Below, one piece after another: positions 8,528-16,934 of a DNA stretch of 35,594 bases. Every line of letters begins with the position of its first letter. Positions within the stretch are counted from its first letter, which is position 1. Origin of the DNA: Paracoccaceae bacterium (GTDB lineage Bacteria > Pseudomonadota > Alphaproteobacteria > Rhodobacterales > Rhodobacteraceae); the NCBI GenBank assembly GCA_007695345.1, contig REDZ01000097.1, positions 1-35,594 on the forward strand, read 5' to 3'. Both the position numbers and the translations under genes were made by a program. Under the pieces are notes generated by a model. The model did not search any database. It worked only from the letters and a program-made list of their open reading frames with translations, and had not been told where the DNA came from.

Positions 8528-8953
8528 TTAATCCCGCACGACATAGACGGACTGTTTTGCATGCCGCACGATCCGTGCAGCATTGGGGCCCAGCAGGTAA
8601 TCGCGCGCCTCGGGGCGATGGGCGGCCAGGATGATGACATCCACATCCAGCGCGTCGGCGGCGCGCAGAATCTCGTCATAGATGTTGCCATGCAGCACAT
8701 GGGGGTGCACTTCAATCGCGCCGGGCACATTCTCGCGCACCCAGTTGCGAAGCGCATCGCCAAAGGTTTTCAGCGCCGTCTGCTCGAAGCCCTTCTGGAA
8801 AAACGTGCCCACCATCGACATTCCGAAATCCGGCAGCACGCTGGCGACATGCAACTCTCCCCCCTTGGCCAGCATCATCTGCGCCTCTGCCATCGGCTTG
8901 ATCCAGGATGCCGGGCTGTTCAGGTCGATGGGTAACAAGATTTTCCGCGCCAT
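8528..8953 (-). CDS. Universal stress protein, UspA family
   Basis: A 141-residue single Usp domain. It starts with KILLPIDLNSPAS, has the central DVDVIILAAHRPEARDYLLG strand and loop, and ends with ARIVRHAKQSVYVVRD, the usual UspA close. In ATP-binding Usp proteins the loop reads G-x2-G-x9-G-S/T. Here the first glycines are replaced (AHRPEARDYLLGPN) and the residue after the last glycine is Pro, so ATP binding is uncertain. ATG 8953 follows GAGGAGGA. The stop codon is only 3 nt from that of the convergent fusion gene, leaving no room for a terminator. Confidence 0.9.
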   Translation of the reverse strand: MARKILLPIDLNSPASWIKPMAEAQMMLAKGGELHVASVLPDFGMSMVGTFFQKGFEQTALKTFGDALRNWVRENVPGAIEVHPHVLHGNIYDEILRAADALDVDVIILAAHRPEARDYLLGPNAARIVRHAKQSVYVVRD

Positions 8954-9256
8954 GGGGTCCTCCTCGCCGCTGGGCGCCTGTCATGCCTTGGGCGCCGGAT
9001 CATGACCCGAGTGGATACCCGCCCGGCGCGGGAATCAAGCCCAAACTGCTCTGGACAGGTGGCGCATGCAAGATGCCCTGGACGTATATGCTGTACAGCT
9101 TGCAACCCAACCAACCAGAAGGGGATCAGTCGCTGAAACGGGCAGTGCCAACCCTGATACACGCGCACTGCCCGCTGGCTCGGGCGGCACCACACGGCAG
9201 ATCACCCCCGGCGCCCGGCCTTGATCCGACCCTGAAGGGCCGCGCGCCAGATATGA
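8954..9256. other. 303-nt gap between the usp start and the EAL gene stop
   Basis: No convincing gene lies here. The region holds a possible usp promoter on the minus strand: TTGGGT (9110-9105), 16 nt, TATACG (9088-9083), which would give a leader of about 125 nt. It also holds a 10-bp inverted repeat, CGGGCAGTGC (9139-9148) with GCACTGCCCG (9165-9174), which could end transcription of the EAL gene. Open frames crossing the gap have compositions typical of antisense shadows. Confidence 0.4.
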
Positions 9257-10102
9257 CTATCCGCTGGCCCGCACGCCAATCCCAGAGGTTTTCCAGGGCG
9301 CCTGCGTCGCTGGCGCGCCGAAATGATACCCTTGCAGGCAATCCACCCCCATATCGATCAGCATCCGCGCTTCGCGTTCGGTTTCCACCGACTCGGCCAC
9401 AGTGAACATATCGAAATGCCGCGCGATCGAGACCAGCGCCTGTGTCAGGATCTGGTTGTCCGGATTTTCCGCAATCTCGCGGATGAACATGCCGTCGATC
9501 TTGACGATATCGAAATAGAAATCCTTGAGGTAGCGGAACGCGGTATAGCCCGCCCCGAAATCGTCCAGCGCGAAACAGATGCCGCGTTCCTGCATGTCCT
9601 GCATGAAGACGGTCACCAGATCCGGCATGATCATGGCCGAGGATTCCGTGATTTCCAGGATCAGGCGTTCCCCGATATCGGGGCGCCCGCGCAGCCCGCG
9701 CTCCAGTGTTGCCAGCCATTCCGGGTAACCGATGGAGCGTGCAGACATGTTGATCGACACGCGGATCGACGGCTCTGCCGCGAGCGTCGCCAGCCCCATT
9801 TCCAGCGCCAGACAGTCGATGCGGCGGCCAAGCTCATTGGTTTCGACCGCATCCATGAAATCCACTGCCGGGATGATGCGCCCGGTATGATCGACGATGC
9901 GAATCAACCCCTCATAGAATGCGGCGCGTTTGGGCATGCGCGCCTGAACCACTGGCTGATAGGCCAACAGCCCGCGGCGCGCATCCAGCGCATCACGGAC
10001 AAGTTGCAATGTCGACAGGCGCTGTTCTTCGGCTGCCGCCGAAAGCGGCGACGCATAGGCGAGGTCATCGGGGTGCTGGCGTGCGGGTATGGGCTGCGGC
10101 AT
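9257..10102 (-). CDS. EAL-domain cyclic di-GMP phosphodiesterase
   Basis: A soluble, single-domain EAL protein of 281 residues that should hydrolyse c-di-GMP to pGpG. All key EAL elements are visible: YEGLIRI (EGL in place of EAL), SINMSARS (Asn metal ligand), LEITES (Glu), the DDFGAG loop, KIDGMFI (Lys), AESVET (Glu) and LQGYHFG (Gln). No GGDEF, PAS, REC or membrane segment is present; only about 50 N-terminal residues precede the domain. ATG 10102 follows GGAGAG; a longer TTG reading at 10126 is less likely. It is divergent from argH with a 175-nt gap. It may affect the motility/biofilm switch, but no partner is adjacent. Confidence 0.92.
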   Translation of the reverse strand: MPQPIPARQHPDDLAYASPLSAAAEEQRLSTLQLVRDALDARRGLLAYQPVVQARMPKRAAFYEGLIRIVDHTGRIIPAVDFMDAVETNELGRRIDCLALEMGLATLAAEPSIRVSINMSARSIGYPEWLATLERGLRGRPDIGERLILEITESSAMIMPDLVTVFMQDMQERGICFALDDFGAGYTAFRYLKDFYFDIVKIDGMFIREIAENPDNQILTQALVSIARHFDMFTVAESVETEREARMLIDMGVDCLQGYHFGAPATQAPWKTSGIGVRASG

Positions 10103-10218
10103 GGGGCTCTCCGTCCTTTTGCACAACCATGAGTGGTCACGTTTAAGCGCAGGTTAAAACACCGCAGCTGTCTAAAATGCTGCACATTTTGTACCATGGC
10201 CGCGCTGGGTCGGGTCGA

Positions 10219-10247
10219 TTGCCCTTCGCTGCGCATGCGCGTATAGC
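10219..10247 (+). promoter_or_regulatory. Sigma-70-type promoter of the argH-lysA operon
   Basis: TTGCCC (10219-10224), a 17-nt spacer and TATAGC (10242-10247) match the consensus well. Transcription would start near 10254, about 24 nt before argH ATG 10278. No ARG-box-like palindrome is obvious in the 150-nt intergenic stretch. Confidence 0.5.
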
Positions 10248-10277
10248 ACCAGCGGGCGCAAGCAAGAGGGTCATGCC

Positions 10278-11669
10278 ATGGGCGAAACATCCGCGAATTC
10301 AATGTGGGGCGGGCGGTTCAGCGATGGCCCCGACGCGATCATGGAGGCGATCAATGCCTCGATCGGGTTCGACAAACGCCTTGCGCCGCAGGATATCACG
10401 GGCTCGCGTGCGCATGCTGCCATGCTGGCGGATTGCGGCATCATCAGCAAAGCGGACGCGAAAGCCATTGACGCCGGTCTGGTGCAGGTCATGGATGAGA
10501 TCACGCGCGGCGCGTTTACCTTTTCCGCCGCGCTGGAAGACATCCATATGAATGTCGAGGCGCGGCTGCGCGAGATCATTGGCACCCCTGCCGGGCGGCT
10601 GCACACGGCGCGCTCGCGCAACGATCAGGTGGCGCTGGATTTCCGGCTCTGGGTGCGCGACCAGTGCGATGCCGCGATCGCCGGGCTGGATGCCCTGATG
10701 CGCGCCTTTGTTGCGCAGGCCGAAGAGGGGGCAGATTGGGTCATGCCCGGTTTCACCCATCTGCAGACGGCCCAGCCCGTGACCTGGGGCCACCACATGC
10801 TCGCCTATGTCGAAATGTTCGCCCGCGACCGCGCGCGCTTTGAGGATGCGCGCAGGCGGATGAACGAATGTCCGCTGGGGGCGGCGGCGCTGGCAGGCAC
10901 CTCCTTTCCCATTGACCGTGGCATGACGGCAGCCGCGCTGGGCTTCGACCGGCCCACGGCCAATTCGCTCGATTCCGTCTCGGACCGCGATTTCGCGCTG
11001 GAATTCCTGTCCGCCGCGGCCATCTGCGCCACGCATCTGTCGCGCTTTGCCGAAGAGCTTGTCATCTGGTCCTCGGCCCAGTTCCGGTTTGTGCGCATGT
11101 CCGACCGCTTCTCGACCGGCTCCAGCATCATGCCGCAAAAGCGCAACCCCGATGCCGCCGAATTGCTGCGCGCGAAACTGGGGCGCATCCTGGGCGCGAC
11201 TGTCGCGCTCTTCACCGTGATGAAGGGCCTGCCGCTGGCCTATTCCAAGGACATGCAAGAGGACAAGGAACAGGTTTTCGACGCGGCCGACACACTTCTG
11301 CTGGGCCTTGCCGCGATGGAGGGAATGGTGCGCGACCTGAGCGCGAACCGCCCCGCACTGGAACAGGCCGCGAGCGCGGGCTTCTCGACCGCGACGGACC
11401 TGGCCGACTGGCTGGTGCGCGAACTGGGCCTGCCCTTCCGGGAAGCGCATCACGTCACCGGCAGTCTGGTCAAGCTGGCCGAGGACAAGGGCTGCGACCT
11501 GCCCGACCTCTCGCTGGACGATATGCAGAAAATCCATGGCGAAATCACGCAGGCGGTCTATTCTGTATTAGGGGTGCACAATTCAGTCGCCAGCCGCACC
11601 AGCCATGGCGGCACGGCCCCCGACAATGTCCGCGCCCAGATCGCGCGCTGGAAAGAGGTGCTTGGATGA
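10278..11669 (+). CDS. argH: Argininosuccinate lyase
   Basis: The enzyme splits argininosuccinate into arginine and fumarate, the last step of arginine synthesis. The fumarase/aspartase superfamily signature [12 protein letters not shown] is at about residues 281-292 and contains the catalytic serine loop. HTARSRNDQ (about 109-117) and the C-terminal RTSHGGTAP are ArgH-specific. Length is 463 residues, normal for the family. The start ATG 10278 follows GAGGG, and the protein begins [14 protein letters not shown] like other ArgH proteins. The stop codon overlaps the ATG of the lipoprotein gene, so argH leads a translationally coupled operon ending in lysA and DUF4175. Confidence 0.97.
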   Translation: MGETSANSMWGGRFSDGPDAIMEAINASIGFDKRLAPQDITGSRAHAAMLADCGIISKADAKAIDAGLVQVMDEITRGAFTFSAALEDIHMNVEARLREIIGTPAGRLHTARSRNDQVALDFRLWVRDQCDAAIAGLDALMRAFVAQAEEGADWVMPGFTHLQTAQPVTWGHHMLAYVEMFARDRARFEDARRRMNECPLGAAALAGTSFPIDRGMTAAALGFDRPTANSLDSVSDRDFALEFLSAAAICATHLSRFAEELVIWSSAQFRFVRMSDRFSTGSSIMPQKRNPDAAELLRAKLGRILGATVALFTVMKGLPLAYSKDMQEDKEQVFDAADTLLLGLAAMEGMVRDLSANRPALEQAASAGFSTATDLADWLVRELGLPFREAHHVTGSLVKLAEDKGCDLPDLSLDDMQKIHGEITQAVYSVLGVHNSVASRTSHGGTAPDNVRAQIARWKEVLG

Positions 11670-11809
11670 AAACGCTCCTGACTGTGCTGACCGCCGGCGT
11701 CCTGCTGGCCGCCTGCGGCGCCGATGGCCCGCCCACGCCCCCCGAAGAACGCGCCACCGGCGTTACCATCAGCGGCGATGCCCGCATCGGCGTAAGCGGG
11801 CGGCTATGA
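11666..11809 (+). CDS. Small LptM-like lipoprotein
   Basis: This 47-residue lipoprotein overlaps argH by ATGA and the next gene by ATGA. It has a signal peptide ([14 protein letters not shown]) and a lipobox LAAC with the lipidated Cys at residue 17. The mature start [10 protein letters not shown] resembles the CGxxGPxxxP start of LptM (YifL) of E. coli and LppL of Pseudomonas. Those are tiny lipoproteins encoded next to dapF or lysA; LptM helps mature the LptD/E translocon at the outer membrane. The position just before lysA fits. The remaining tail ([16 protein letters not shown]) is not recognised. Assignment to the LptM family is inference from motif and context. Confidence 0.75.
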   Translation: MKTLLTVLTAGVLLAACGADGPPTPPEERATGVTISGDARIGVSGRL

Positions 11810-12129
11810 CACCGCTGCGCATGCTCTATCTGGCGCTGGCCATCTGGGGCACGATCCATCCGATGTACTGGTTCATCACATGGTTCGTGCAGAATGAATG
11901 GTCGCTGATGGCCATGGTGGATGCCTGGCACGCCAATGCGGCCACCTCGGGGCTCGTGTGGGACCTGACCATCGCCGCGGTCGCGCTCACAGTCTTCATC
12001 CTCGCCGAATGCTGGCAACGTCGCCGTGCGCTGGGTCTCCTGGCGATCCCCGCTACCTTTTGTATCGGTGTGTCCTGCGGGGTGCCGCTCTACCTCTTTC
12101 TGCGCTCCAGCCCGTCGCAAACCAGCTGA
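11806..12129 (+). CDS. DUF2834-family small membrane protein
   Basis: A 107-residue protein with three likely membrane helices: LYLALAIWGTIHPMYWFITW, a central one around LVWDLTIAAVALTVFIL and a last one around LLAIPATFCIGVSCGVPLYL. The order and the aromatic-rich N-terminal helix (WFITWFVQN) match DUF2834, a family of unknown function common in bacteria and cyanobacteria. It overlaps the lipoprotein stop by 4 nt and is followed by lysA after 77 nt. Function is unknown; the operon position does not prove a role in lysine or arginine synthesis. Confidence 0.8.
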   Translation: MTPLRMLYLALAIWGTIHPMYWFITWFVQNEWSLMAMVDAWHANAATSGLVWDLTIAAVALTVFILAECWQRRRALGLLAIPATFCIGVSCGVPLYLFLRSSPSQTS

Positions 12130-12130
12130 T

Positions 12131-12162
12131 TTCATCTTGCCCCAAATACTCCCGCCGGAGGC
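12131..12162. repeat. Dispersed Rhodobacteraceae intergenic element (CATCTTGCCCCAAATACTCC type)
   Basis: The stretch from TTCATCTTG to CCGGAGGC lies in the gap before lysA. From memory, closely similar stretches recur in intergenic regions across Rhodobacteraceae genomes; I cannot check this here. It contains only a short CTCC/GGAG stem. It lies inside the operon, so it is unlikely to be a full terminator. Confidence 0.4.
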
Positions 12163-12206
12163 ACCCACATCCACCCCCGGCACACCGCCAGTCTGAGAGC
12201 CCCCTG

Positions 12207-13478
12207 ATGGACCACTTCCTCTATCGCGATGGCGTCCTGCACGCCGAAGATGTCCCCCTGCCCGATATCGCCGCTCAGGTCGGAACCCCGTTCTACTGCT
12301 ATTCGACCGCCACGCTGACCCGCCATTTCCACCTGTTCGAACAGGCGCTGGCAGGGATGGACCATCTGATCTGCTACTCGGTCAAATCCCTGTCGAATCA
12401 GGCCATTCTGCGCACGCTGGCCAAACTCGGCGCGGGGATGGATGTCGTCTCCGGCGGGGAATACCGCCGCGCGCGCGCCGCTGGGGTGCCGGGTGAACGC
12501 ATCGTCTTTTCCGGCGTCGGCAAGACGCGCGAGGAAATGGTGCTGGCGCTGAACGATGGCATCCGCCAGTTCAATGTCGAATCCGAGGCAGAACTTGTCA
12601 TCCTGTCCGACATTGCAACCGGAATGGGAGTGCGCGCCCCCATTACCCTGCGCGTCAACCCGGATGTAGACGCGAAAACCCATGAGAAAATCGCCACCGG
12701 GCGCAAGGAGGACAAGTTCGGCGTCCCCATCAGCCGCGCGCGCGATATCTACGCGCAGGCCGCGCAACTGCCCGGCATCGAGGTGGTGGGCGTCGATGTC
12801 CATATCGGCAGCCAGTTGACCGATCTGGCCCCATTCGAGGCCGCCTTTACCCGTATCGCCGATCTGACCCGCACCCTGCGTGCCGACGGCCACAATATCC
12901 GGCGCCTTGATCTGGGGGGCGGGCTGGGCATTCCCTACACCACCTCGAACGAAACCCCGCCCCTGCCGCTGGACTATGGCGCGATGATCCAGCGTGTCCT
13001 TGGTGATCTGGATGTCGAGGTCGAAATCGAACCCGGTCGGCTGATCGCGGGCAATGCCGGGATACTGGTGGCGCAGGTGATCTACCTCAAACAGGGCGAG
13101 GGGCGCGATTTCCTGATCCTGGACGCGGCCATGAACGACCTGATCCGCCCGGCCATGTATGGCGCGCATCATGACATCGTGCCCGTGATCGAACCCGCCC
13201 CCGGGTTTGAGCGGCGCGCGGTCGATATCGTGGGACCAGTCTGCGAATCGGGGGATACATTCGCAAGGCAGCGCGACATGCCGCCCCTGGGCGCGGGCGA
13301 TCTGGTGGCCTTCCGCTCTGCCGGGGCTTATGGCGCGGTCATGGCATCGGAATACAATACACGCCCGCTGATCCCCGAAGTTCTGGTGCATCGGGATCAC
13401 CATGCTGTCATCCGGCCCCGTCCAAGCTTTGACGAAATCCTGAATCGCGATAGGTTGCCGGCGTGGCTGACCGACTGA
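12207..13478 (+). CDS. lysA: Diaminopimelate decarboxylase
   Basis: A PLP enzyme that decarboxylates meso-diaminopimelate to L-lysine, the last step of lysine synthesis. The PLP lysine is K60 in CYSVKSLSN. Further landmarks are VVSGGEYRRA, HIGSQLTD, the phosphate-binding LDLGGGLGIPY, EIEPGRLIAGNAG and the catalytic GPVCESGDTF, whose Cys contributes to the partner subunit's active site. Length is 423 residues, normal. ATG 12207 was chosen because the family start HFLYRDGVLHAEDV follows directly; an upstream extension is a different, unlike sequence. DUF4175 follows after 19 nt on the same strand. Confidence 0.97.
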   Translation: MDHFLYRDGVLHAEDVPLPDIAAQVGTPFYCYSTATLTRHFHLFEQALAGMDHLICYSVKSLSNQAILRTLAKLGAGMDVVSGGEYRRARAAGVPGERIVFSGVGKTREEMVLALNDGIRQFNVESEAELVILSDIATGMGVRAPITLRVNPDVDAKTHEKIATGRKEDKFGVPISRARDIYAQAAQLPGIEVVGVDVHIGSQLTDLAPFEAAFTRIADLTRTLRADGHNIRRLDLGGGLGIPYTTSNETPPLPLDYGAMIQRVLGDLDVEVEIEPGRLIAGNAGILVAQVIYLKQGEGRDFLILDAAMNDLIRPAMYGAHHDIVPVIEPAPGFERRAVDIVGPVCESGDTFARQRDMPPLGAGDLVAFRSAGAYGAVMASEYNTRPLIPEVLVHRDHHAVIRPRPSFDEILNRDRLPAWLTD

Positions 13479-13497
13479 CCCCCCGACCGGAGAGCGC

Positions 13498-15975
13498 ATG
13501 AACTTTCGCAAGGCGCCCGACCCGAACCCCAATCTGACCCGTGCCCTGCGCCGGACCCTTGCGGGGTTGTGGGCGGAGCGGCTGTTGCGCTGTTTCTGGC
13601 CCTTCGCGACTGTCCTTCTACTCGGCATGGCAATGCTGGGCTTTGGCGCACAGGATATCGTGCCCCCGATCTGGGCGATGTGGGGGACGATCACGCTGGT
13701 CCTGGCGATGGCGGCGGCACTGATCCTGGGCGTCTGGCGCCTGCGCCTGCCCACCCGTGCGGACGCGGCCGCTCGGCTGGACCACGCCCTGCCCGGACGC
13801 CCGCTTTCAGCCCTCGCCGATGCGCAGGCCATTGGCGCACAGGATGCCGCGTCGCAGCGGGTCTGGGCAGTGCATCTGACGCGGATGCAGGCGCGGCTGA
13901 GGGGCGCACGCCCGGTCCCTGGCGATCTGCGGCTTGCGCGGTTCGACTGGTATGGGCTGCGCTACATCGCCCTGACAGGGTTTGCCGTGGCGCTGATCTT
14001 CGGTAACCCCGCGCGCGTGATCGAGATTACAGAGATTGCGCAGATGCCCTCGCGCGCCGAAGCGGTCGGGCTTGGCCCGTCCTGGGAAGCATGGGTTCAG
14101 CCCCCCGCCTATACCGGGCGCCCCAGCCTCTATCTGAATGAGGTCGATCGCACCGCCCTGCAACTGCCGCAGGGCAGCCGCGTGACCGTCCGGTTCTACG
14201 GGCAGCAGGGGGTCATGTCCGTGCAGGAAGGGCTGTCAGGGCGCGAGGAATTCGACCCCGCTGACATGGCGCAGGATTTCGAGATCGAGCAATCGGGCCG
14301 GCTGAGCATTCGTGGCCCTGCCGGGCGCGACTGGGAAGTGGTCGCGCTGATCGACCAGCCACCCGAGGTCGCACTTGACGGTGTGGCAGAGCGGGAACGC
14401 GGCGGGCTGATGCGTCAGGACTTTGTCGCCAGTGACGATTATGGCGTGACCGGGGGCGAGGTGCGCGTCGCCCTTGACCTGGACGCTGTTGACCGCCGCT
14501 TCGGGCTGGAACGGGAACCCGAAAGCCGCGATGCGCTGACTTTGCCGCTGCCCATGCCGACCTCGGGCTCGCGCACCGAGATCGAGGATTCCTTTATCGA
14601 GGACTTTTCGGAACACCCATGGGCAAACATGCCTGTGACCGTCGCCTTCGCGGTCGAGGATGCGCGCGGCCAGCAGGGTGAGACAGAGCCGCGGCCGATG
14701 GTCCTGCCGGGTCGGCGCTTCTTTGATCCGATGGCCGCTGCCGTTGTCGAATTGCGGCGCGATCTGCTCTGGACGCGCGAGAATGCTCCCCGCGTTGCGC
14801 AGGTGATGCGTGCCATCAGCCACCGCCCCGAAGAGGCGTTTCGCTCGCCCGAAGCGCGTATCCGGTTTTCCGAGGCGCAGGACCTGCTGATGGCCAGCCT
14901 CGATACCGGTGGGCTGGACACAACAGCGCGCGATGACCTGGCCGACCGCATGTGGGATCTGGCGATCCTGCTGGAAGAGGGCGAGCTGGCCGATGCCCGC
15001 GAACGCCTGCGCCGCGCACAGGAGCGGCTGGATGAGGCCATGCGCAGCGGGGCCGACGAATCCGAGATTGCTGATCTGATGGAAGAATTGCGCGAGGCCA
15101 TGCGCGATTACATGCGCCAGCTTGCCGAGCAGCCCCGCGAACGCGGCGAGGCCCCGCCCGATGGCGACAGCATGGAAATCACGCAGGATCAGATTCAGGA
15201 CCTGCTCGACCGCATTCAGGAGCTGATGGAAGAAGGTCGCATGGATGAGGCGGCCGAGCTGATGGCGCAACTGAACGAATTGCTGGAAAACCTGCAGGTT
15301 GCCGAAGGTCAGGGCGGCGAAGGGATGCCCGGCAATGAGGCGATGGAAGGTCTGGGCGATGCGCTGCGCGACCAGCAGGAACTGTCGGATGACACGTTCA
15401 GCGACCTGCAGGACCAGTTCAGCAATGGCCACGACCAGCAGGAAGGCGAGACTGGCGAAGGAGAAGCCGGCGAAGGTGCGCCCAATGGCCTGACCGAGCG
15501 TCAGCAAGAATTGGCAGACCGGCTGCGCGATCAGCAGCTACAGCAACTGCCCGGTGAAGGCACAGCCGAAGGCGATGCCGCGCTTGAAGCGCTGGAGCGC
15601 GCGCAACGCGCAATGGAAGAGGCCGCCGAAGCACTGGAAGAGGGCGATACCGGCGAAGCACTCAGCCGTCAGGCCGACGCGATGGAGGCCATGCGCGACG
15701 GGATGCGCGCGATGAATGATGCCCAGGCACAGGACCAGCGTGAGAATGGCGAAGGCGATCAGGCGCAGGACACCGGGGATGGCGGGGATCGTGATCCTCT
15801 GGGTCGCGCACGCAATCAGGGTGGCGATGTCGGCACCGAAGACAGCCTGCTACAGGGCGAGGATGTCTATCGCCGCGCACAGGACCTGCTGGAAGAACTG
15901 CGCCGCCGTTCAGCCGAACTGGACCGCCCCGAAGCCGAGCTCGATTATCTGCGCCGTCTGCTGGACCGCTTCTGA
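13498..15975 (+). CDS. DUF4175 / TIGR02302 membrane protein with long coiled coil
   Basis: An 825-residue protein of the alphaproteobacterial TIGR02302 family, function unknown. The N-terminus has two adjacent membrane helices (about residues 35-55 and 60-80) and a third near 155-170. A large domain to about residue 420 follows, then a C-terminal half that is very rich in Glu, Gln, Met and Ala. It has regular heptad-like runs such as RLRRAQERLDEAM and repeated Q/E/G segments (about 590-760), so an extended coiled coil is likely. It ends with ELDYLRRLLDRF. It is the last gene of the argH operon, a gene order common in this group. Some authors annotate such proteins as ATPase or tail-fibre-like; I see no support for that here. 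Confidence 0.88.
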   Translation: MNFRKAPDPNPNLTRALRRTLAGLWAERLLRCFWPFATVLLLGMAMLGFGAQDIVPPIWAMWGTITLVLAMAAALILGVWRLRLPTRADAAARLDHALPGRPLSALADAQAIGAQDAASQRVWAVHLTRMQARLRGARPVPGDLRLARFDWYGLRYIALTGFAVALIFGNPARVIEITEIAQMPSRAEAVGLGPSWEAWVQPPAYTGRPSLYLNEVDRTALQLPQGSRVTVRFYGQQGVMSVQEGLSGREEFDPADMAQDFEIEQSGRLSIRGPAGRDWEVVALIDQPPEVALDGVAERERGGLMRQDFVASDDYGVTGGEVRVALDLDAVDRRFGLEREPESRDALTLPLPMPTSGSRTEIEDSFIEDFSEHPWANMPVTVAFAVEDARGQQGETEPRPMVLPGRRFFDPMAAAVVELRRDLLWTRENAPRVAQVMRAISHRPEEAFRSPEARIRFSEAQDLLMASLDTGGLDTTARDDLADRMWDLAILLEEGELADARERLRRAQERLDEAMRSGADESEIADLMEELREAMRDYMRQLAEQPRERGEAPPDGDSMEITQDQIQDLLDRIQELMEEGRMDEAAELMAQLNELLENLQVAEGQGGEGMPGNEAMEGLGDALRDQQELSDDTFSDLQDQFSNGHDQQEGETGEGEAGEGAPNGLTERQQELADRLRDQQLQQLPGEGTAEGDAALEALERAQRAMEEAAEALEEGDTGEALSRQADAMEAMRDGMRAMNDAQAQDQRENGEGDQAQDTGDGGDRDPLGRARNQGGDVGTEDSLLQGEDVYRRAQDLLEELRRRSAELDRPEAELDYLRRLLDRF

Positions 15976-15995
15976 TCTGCACACTTCCTTACCAC

Positions 15996-16074
15996 CCCTG
16001 CCTGCATCCCGGCCTCTCCGGGCACGCGGGAGGGTGGGTGGGGCGTGCCCTGAGCGGCCGGGATGCAGGCAGGG
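15996..16074 (+). repeat. Palindromic stem-loop with a G-quadruplex motif at its tip (copy 2)
   Basis: A perfect 19-bp outer stem joins 15996-16014 (with core CCTGCATCCCGGCC) to 16056-16074. Inside it, GGGCACGC (16020-16027) pairs with GCGTGCCC (16043-16050). The 15-nt loop left is GGGAGGGTGGGTGGG (16028-16042), four G3 tracts joined by single bases. It lies between the convergent DUF4175 and rpsD genes, 20 nt past the DUF4175 stop. It may end the argH operon or act as a mobile REP-like repeat. The G-rich strand would be in the DUF4175 transcript. Confidence 0.7.
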
Positions 16075-16088
16075 CGGGCGCAACGCGA

Positions 16089-16115
16089 AAGGCCCTGCCG
16101 CGTGGGCAGGGCCTT
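16089..16115 (-). terminator. Rho-independent-type terminator of rpsD
   Basis: AAGGCCCTGCC (16089-16099) pairs with GGCAGGGCCTT (16105-16115), an 11-bp stem with a 5-nt loop, 24 nt past the rpsD stop. On the minus strand the stem is followed by a short T-run (TTTCGCG). Confidence 0.65.
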
Positions 16116-16138
16116 GAAAAACCAACGCTTCGTGGAGA

Positions 16139-16759
16139 TCAGTTCTTCGCGTAGAATTCGACCACAAGGTTGGGTTCCATCTGCACTGCATATGGCACAT
16201 CGCCCAGGCTCGGCGTGCGCACGAATGTCGCGGTCATCTTGGAATGGTCGACCTCCAGATAGTCAGGCACATCGCGTTCCGCCAGGCCAACAGCTTCCAG
16301 AACGATGGCCAGTTGCTTCGATTTATCGCGAATCGCGATCACATCGCCTTCCTTGACGCGGTAGCTGGGGATATTCACCCGCTGACCGTTCACCGTGACA
16401 TGGCCGTGGTTCACGAACTGGCGTGCGGCAAAGACGGTCGGCACGAATTTCGCGCGATAGACCACGGCGTCAAGACGGCGCTCCAGCAGGCCGATCAGGT
16501 TTTCACCTGTATCGCCCTTGATGCGCTCTGCCTCGGCATAGATGCGGCGGAACTGCTTTTCGGTCAGATCGCCGTAATGGCCTTTCAGCTTCTGCTTGGC
16601 GCGCAGCTGTGTGCCGAAATCCGACATCTTGCCCTTGCGGCGCTGGCCGTGCTGTCCGGGACCGTATTCGCGGCGGTTGACGGGGCTTTTCGGGCGACCC
16701 CAGATATTCTCGCCCATGCGGCGGTCGATCTTGTACTTGGCAGACGTGCGTTTGCTCAC
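16139..16759 (-). CDS. rpsD: 30S ribosomal protein S4
   Basis: S4 is a primary 16S rRNA-binding protein of the small subunit body. All landmarks are present: N-terminal [19 protein letters not shown], the [15 protein letters not shown] basic region, and the S4 RNA-binding domain [20 protein letters not shown] followed by [16 protein letters not shown]. It ends in the usual short YAKN. Length is 206 residues. The start is GTG 16759, preceded by AAGGAGA at good spacing. As in many alphaproteobacteria it stands alone, away from the alpha operon. A strong promoter and a structured 130-nt leader precede it. Confidence 0.98.
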   Translation of the reverse strand: MSKRTSAKYKIDRRMGENIWGRPKSPVNRREYGPGQHGQRRKGKMSDFGTQLRAKQKLKGHYGDLTEKQFRRIYAEAERIKGDTGENLIGLLERRLDAVVYRAKFVPTVFAARQFVNHGHVTVNGQRVNIPSYRVKEGDVIAIRDKSKQLAIVLEAVGLAERDVPDYLEVDHSKMTATFVRTPSLGDVPYAVQMEPNLVVEFYAKN

Positions 16760-16893
16760 GGCTGATCTCCTTCATATGCGCGGAACTGCGCGTTGCGAAG
16801 GGCGTTGTCCTCTCCCGGTCTGGCCGGGCGACAGGCAACCTCTTGCGAGGGCCTCCAACACCAATGAAAACACCCGAAGCAGCGCCTCGGGAT
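16760..16893 (-). promoter_or_regulatory. Structured rpsD leader, possible S4 autoregulatory RNA
   Basis: If transcription starts near 16893, the leader is about 130 nt and opens with a hairpin (16891-16873) plus TGTTTT. It then has a stem at 16854-16833 with GCAA loop (CCTC-GCAA-GAGG with an outer AGGC/GCCT and a 2-nt bulge) and another at 16828-16814 (CCCGG/CCGGG). Known S4 proteins repress their own mRNAs through leader structures in E. coli and Bacillus. A similar role here is inference only. Confidence 0.35.
16867..16891 (-). terminator. Rho-independent-type terminator after the Hint-domain gene
   Basis: On the minus strand CCCGAGGC (16891-16884) pairs with GCTTCGGG (16880-16873), with one G-T pair and a 3-nt loop, and is followed by TGTTTT. 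It is 44 nt past the Hint gene stop. The rpsD promoter lies between that stop and this hairpin, so the same hairpin would also be the 5' end of the rpsD transcript. Confidence 0.6.
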
Positions 16894-16899
16894 GGCGCG

Positions 16900-16927
16900 C
16901 TTATACAAGCGGCGCGGCCCGAGTCAA
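16900..16927 (-). promoter_or_regulatory. Strong sigma-70-type promoter of rpsD
   Basis: On the minus strand TTGACT (16927-16922) and TATAAG (16905-16900) are separated by 16 nt, one of the best consensus matches in the window and expected for a ribosomal protein gene. Confidence 0.6.
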
Positions 16928-16934
16928 GCCCTGC

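Noticed and set aside
12132-13832. A 566-codon minus-strand open frame
   Set aside because: Antisense to lysA and the start of DUF4175; no recognisable domain and no ribosome site.
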